Source of the DNA: Strix aluco
Taxonomy: Eukaryota > Chordata > Aves > Strigiformes > Strigidae
Direction of reading: 5' to 3'
Assembly (NCBI RefSeq): GCF_031877795.1
Contig: NC_133943.1
Span: 9,727,001 to 9,791,000 of the forward strand
DNA length: 64,000 nucleotides
Shown here piece after piece: positions 63,101 through 64,000 of this stretch; position 1 is the stretch's first letter; every line of letters begins with the position of its first letter. Under the pieces are notes generated by a model. The model saw nothing but the letters and a program-made list of their open reading frames with translations. It had not been told where the DNA came from and made no database searches. The translations under genes and the position numbers were made by a program.

Positions 63101-63339
63101 GCTCAACTACCTGCTCGTTTTTCAGCTAAAGAATACAAGTGTCCATTGGACTCAAGTTCCTATAAACTGGTAGTTTCATCTCCTGATTTACTTCACTTAC
63201 CTTTTATGTGTTATTTTTGCAGGTGAAGCCTCTTGGTGTTATCTGGGGAAAATTTTCAGAATATTACAGCAAAAAAAATACTATTATGTTTGATGATATT
63301 GGCCGAAACTTCCTAATGAATCCACAGAACGGACTCAAG
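57017..63339 (+). CDS. UBLCP1: UBLCP1, ubiquitin-like domain CTD phosphatase 1 (partial, residues 1-267)
   Basis: This nuclear Mg2+-dependent phosphatase of the FCP1/SCP (HAD) class binds the 26S proteasome through an N-terminal ubiquitin-like domain and dephosphorylates it, lowering its activity. The coding exons are 57017-57170, 57575-57666, 58076-58161, 58246-58361, 59464-59562, 60505-60542, 62690-62788 and 63223-63339. They sum to 801 nt in perfect phase. The UBL domain spans about residues 3-81 (KWGGQEY near the start). The catalytic DxDxT is D143-D145-T147, a WSATN motif is at 182-186, and the acidic DD pair is at 252-253. The human protein has 318 residues, so about 51 remain beyond the window edge. 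The ATG has A at -3. It is intact as far as visible. Confidence 0.97.
57171..57574 (+). other. UBLCP1: UBLCP1 intron 2
   Basis: This is 404 nt with an A run shortly before the acceptor and nothing else notable. Confidence 0.7.
57575..57666 (+). CDS. UBLCP1: UBLCP1 exon 3
   Basis: The exon encodes residues 52-82, beginning [15 protein letters not shown] and ending GTREESL. It completes the ubiquitin-like domain. The acceptor is tattatag and the donor gtaaat. Confidence 0.95.
57667..58075 (+). other. UBLCP1: UBLCP1 intron 3
   Basis: This is 409 nt of AT-rich sequence with a T run near 57979-57988 and nothing else notable. Confidence 0.7.
58076..58161 (+). CDS. UBLCP1: UBLCP1 exon 4
   Basis: The exon encodes residues 83-110, beginning [12 protein letters not shown], then an acidic linker with [12 protein letters not shown] between the UBL and the phosphatase. 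The acceptor is tctag and the donor gttagg, a non-ideal GT site. Confidence 0.94.
58246..58361 (+). CDS. UBLCP1: UBLCP1 exon 5 (catalytic DxDxT)
   Basis: The exon encodes residues 111-149. It reads [15 protein letters not shown] and then [14 protein letters not shown]143 is the expected nucleophile and D145 the general acid of the HAD motif. Only 84 bp of intron separates it from exon 4. The donor is gtgaga. Confidence 0.96.
58362..59463 (+). other. UBLCP1: UBLCP1 intron 5
   Basis: This intron is 1.1 kb. It contains a T run near 58928-58940, a possible MIR-derived piece near 59268-59345 (tttaaaatgggaatggtagt) and the duplication at 59401-59433 close to the acceptor. Confidence 0.6.
59401..59433 (+). 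repeat. 13-bp direct repeat with 20-bp period before exon 6
   Basis: TGAACTTCAATAA occurs at 59401-59413 and 59421-59433, 30 bp before the exon 6 acceptor. The segment between contains branch-point-like taac/ttaac sequence. Confidence 0.85.
59464..59562 (+). CDS. UBLCP1: UBLCP1 exon 6
   Basis: The exon encodes residues 150-182 plus one base. It reads [19 protein letters not shown] and then YEDYDIVIW. The acceptor is tctttttag and the donor gtaagt. A 20-bp-period duplication lies just upstream in the intron. Confidence 0.95.
59563..60504 (+). other. UBLCP1: UBLCP1 intron 6
   Basis: This is 0.94 kb of unique sequence with a pyrimidine-rich end before exon 7. I see nothing else in it. Confidence 0.65.
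60505..60542 (+). CDS. UBLCP1: UBLCP1 exon 7 (38-nt micro-exon)
   Basis: This small exon encodes residues 183-195, [12 protein letters not shown] after a split Ser. It completes the HAD motif II region. It has strong flanking sites (gtttcag acceptor, gtaagt donor) and fits the phases on both sides. Confidence 0.94.
60543..62689 (+). other. UBLCP1: UBLCP1 intron 7
   Basis: This is 2.1 kb of AT-rich sequence with short A and T runs. I see no gene or clear transposon. Confidence 0.65.
62690..62788 (+). CDS. UBLCP1: UBLCP1 exon 8
   Basis: The exon encodes residues 196-228, beginning [16 protein letters not shown] and ending PRRGLID. It is phase 0 at both ends, with donor gtaagt. It forms part of the FCP1-like fold insert. 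Confidence 0.95.
62789..63222 (+). other. UBLCP1: UBLCP1 intron 8
   Basis: This is 434 nt of AT-rich sequence with nothing notable. Confidence 0.7.
63223..63339 (+). CDS. UBLCP1: UBLCP1 exon 9
   Basis: The exon encodes residues 229-267, beginning [15 protein letters not shown] and including MFDDIGRNF, whose paired Asp binds Mg2+ in HAD phosphatases. It ends at an AAG codon before gtaatt. The next exon is not found before position 64000. Confidence 0.95.
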
Positions 63340-64000
63340 GTAATTTTAACTGGAATTTTAACTTATTACTACTCTTTTTTATACTTCAGGTTTCACTTTC
63401 TCATACTTCTTTGCTGTATCGTAGAGAAAGGCTATTCTTAACTAGCAAAGATTTTATTGTATTTTATTTAGATTGACATTTGTCTGGACTAATATTTCTG
63501 TAATAGTAGTATTAAATAAGCTTTGTTTCACTATTGTGTTTTTGAGAGACTACCAAAATCAATGAAATTATGATTTCTGCTTAAATTATACCTGCAAGCC
63601 AGAATCAAGCTGGACATTGCTGACAGGCACCACTGAAATATATGATGTTCAATCTCAAGAGTGGTTATATTCAGGAAATAAAATAACAAGTGGCTGTACT
63701 TCATGGTAGCATGCCAGTGTAATAGCAAGCATTCTGTTCTGGGAAATAATTAATACCTTGAGCTATTTTGATTGCAGAACAGCAAATATTTCATTCTATA
63801 AAATTGTCAGCCACTTTGGGCTCCATTGTCAGTGCTGGTTCTGAATAAGTAGAATGCAACTTAAATTTGTACTTATATATGATGGTACAGCAGCATGGAG
63901 AACCCTCAATTATTTTTTTTAAAAAAAAAGATGTTTTCAAAAGCAAAAATCCAAGATGATGTTTATTTGAAAGCATCTATGACCTGAGGAGGATAGCAAC
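63340..64000 (+). other. UBLCP1: UBLCP1 intron 9, runs off the window
   Basis: Intronic sequence continues to the edge. I looked for the next UBLCP1 exon, which should encode the residues following NGLK, and did not find it. The C-terminal exon or exons must therefore lie downstream. Confidence 0.7.

Overview
The window is a stretch of vertebrate nuclear DNA, most likely from a bird. It has long GT-AG introns, two CpG-island promoters, low repeat density and a 5'-truncated CR1 retroposon (about 28876-29307) with the CR1 3' tail typical of avian genomes. There are no operons, phage, CRISPR or bacterial signals. The species cannot be fixed from the sequence.

Layout. (1) Positions 1-1204 lie downstream of RNF145 and contain no gene I recognise. 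(2) RNF145, an ER-membrane RING-H2 ubiquitin ligase, occupies the minus strand from about 1205 (poly(A) signal at 1222-1227) to a CpG island at about 46370-47880. Ten coding exons and one proposed non-coding first exon can be placed. The spliced frame is 2070 nt and predicts 689 residues. (3) Positions 47881-53919 are intergenic, with an old MIR-like SINE and short repeats. (4) A second CpG island (about 53920-54850) drives UBLCP1 on the plus strand. UBLCP1 is a ubiquitin-like-domain phosphatase of the nuclear proteasome. A non-coding exon 1 and eight coding exons (residues 1-267) are inside; the last roughly 51 codons lie beyond position 64000.

The two genes are divergent neighbours, as in the human 5q33.3 region (RNF145-UBLCP1-IL12B). 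Both act in ubiquitin/proteasome biology: RNF145 in sterol-linked ER ubiquitination, UBLCP1 in dephosphorylating the proteasome. Nothing here shows that they are co-regulated. All coding exons join in phase at consensus splice sites, so both genes look intact. Most of the window is intron. I found no clear new biological system. The best leads are translational-control features in both 5' leaders, two perfect palindromes in RNF145 intron 1, ancient SINE/CR1 fossils, and an unexplained coding-like patch in the first 300 bases.
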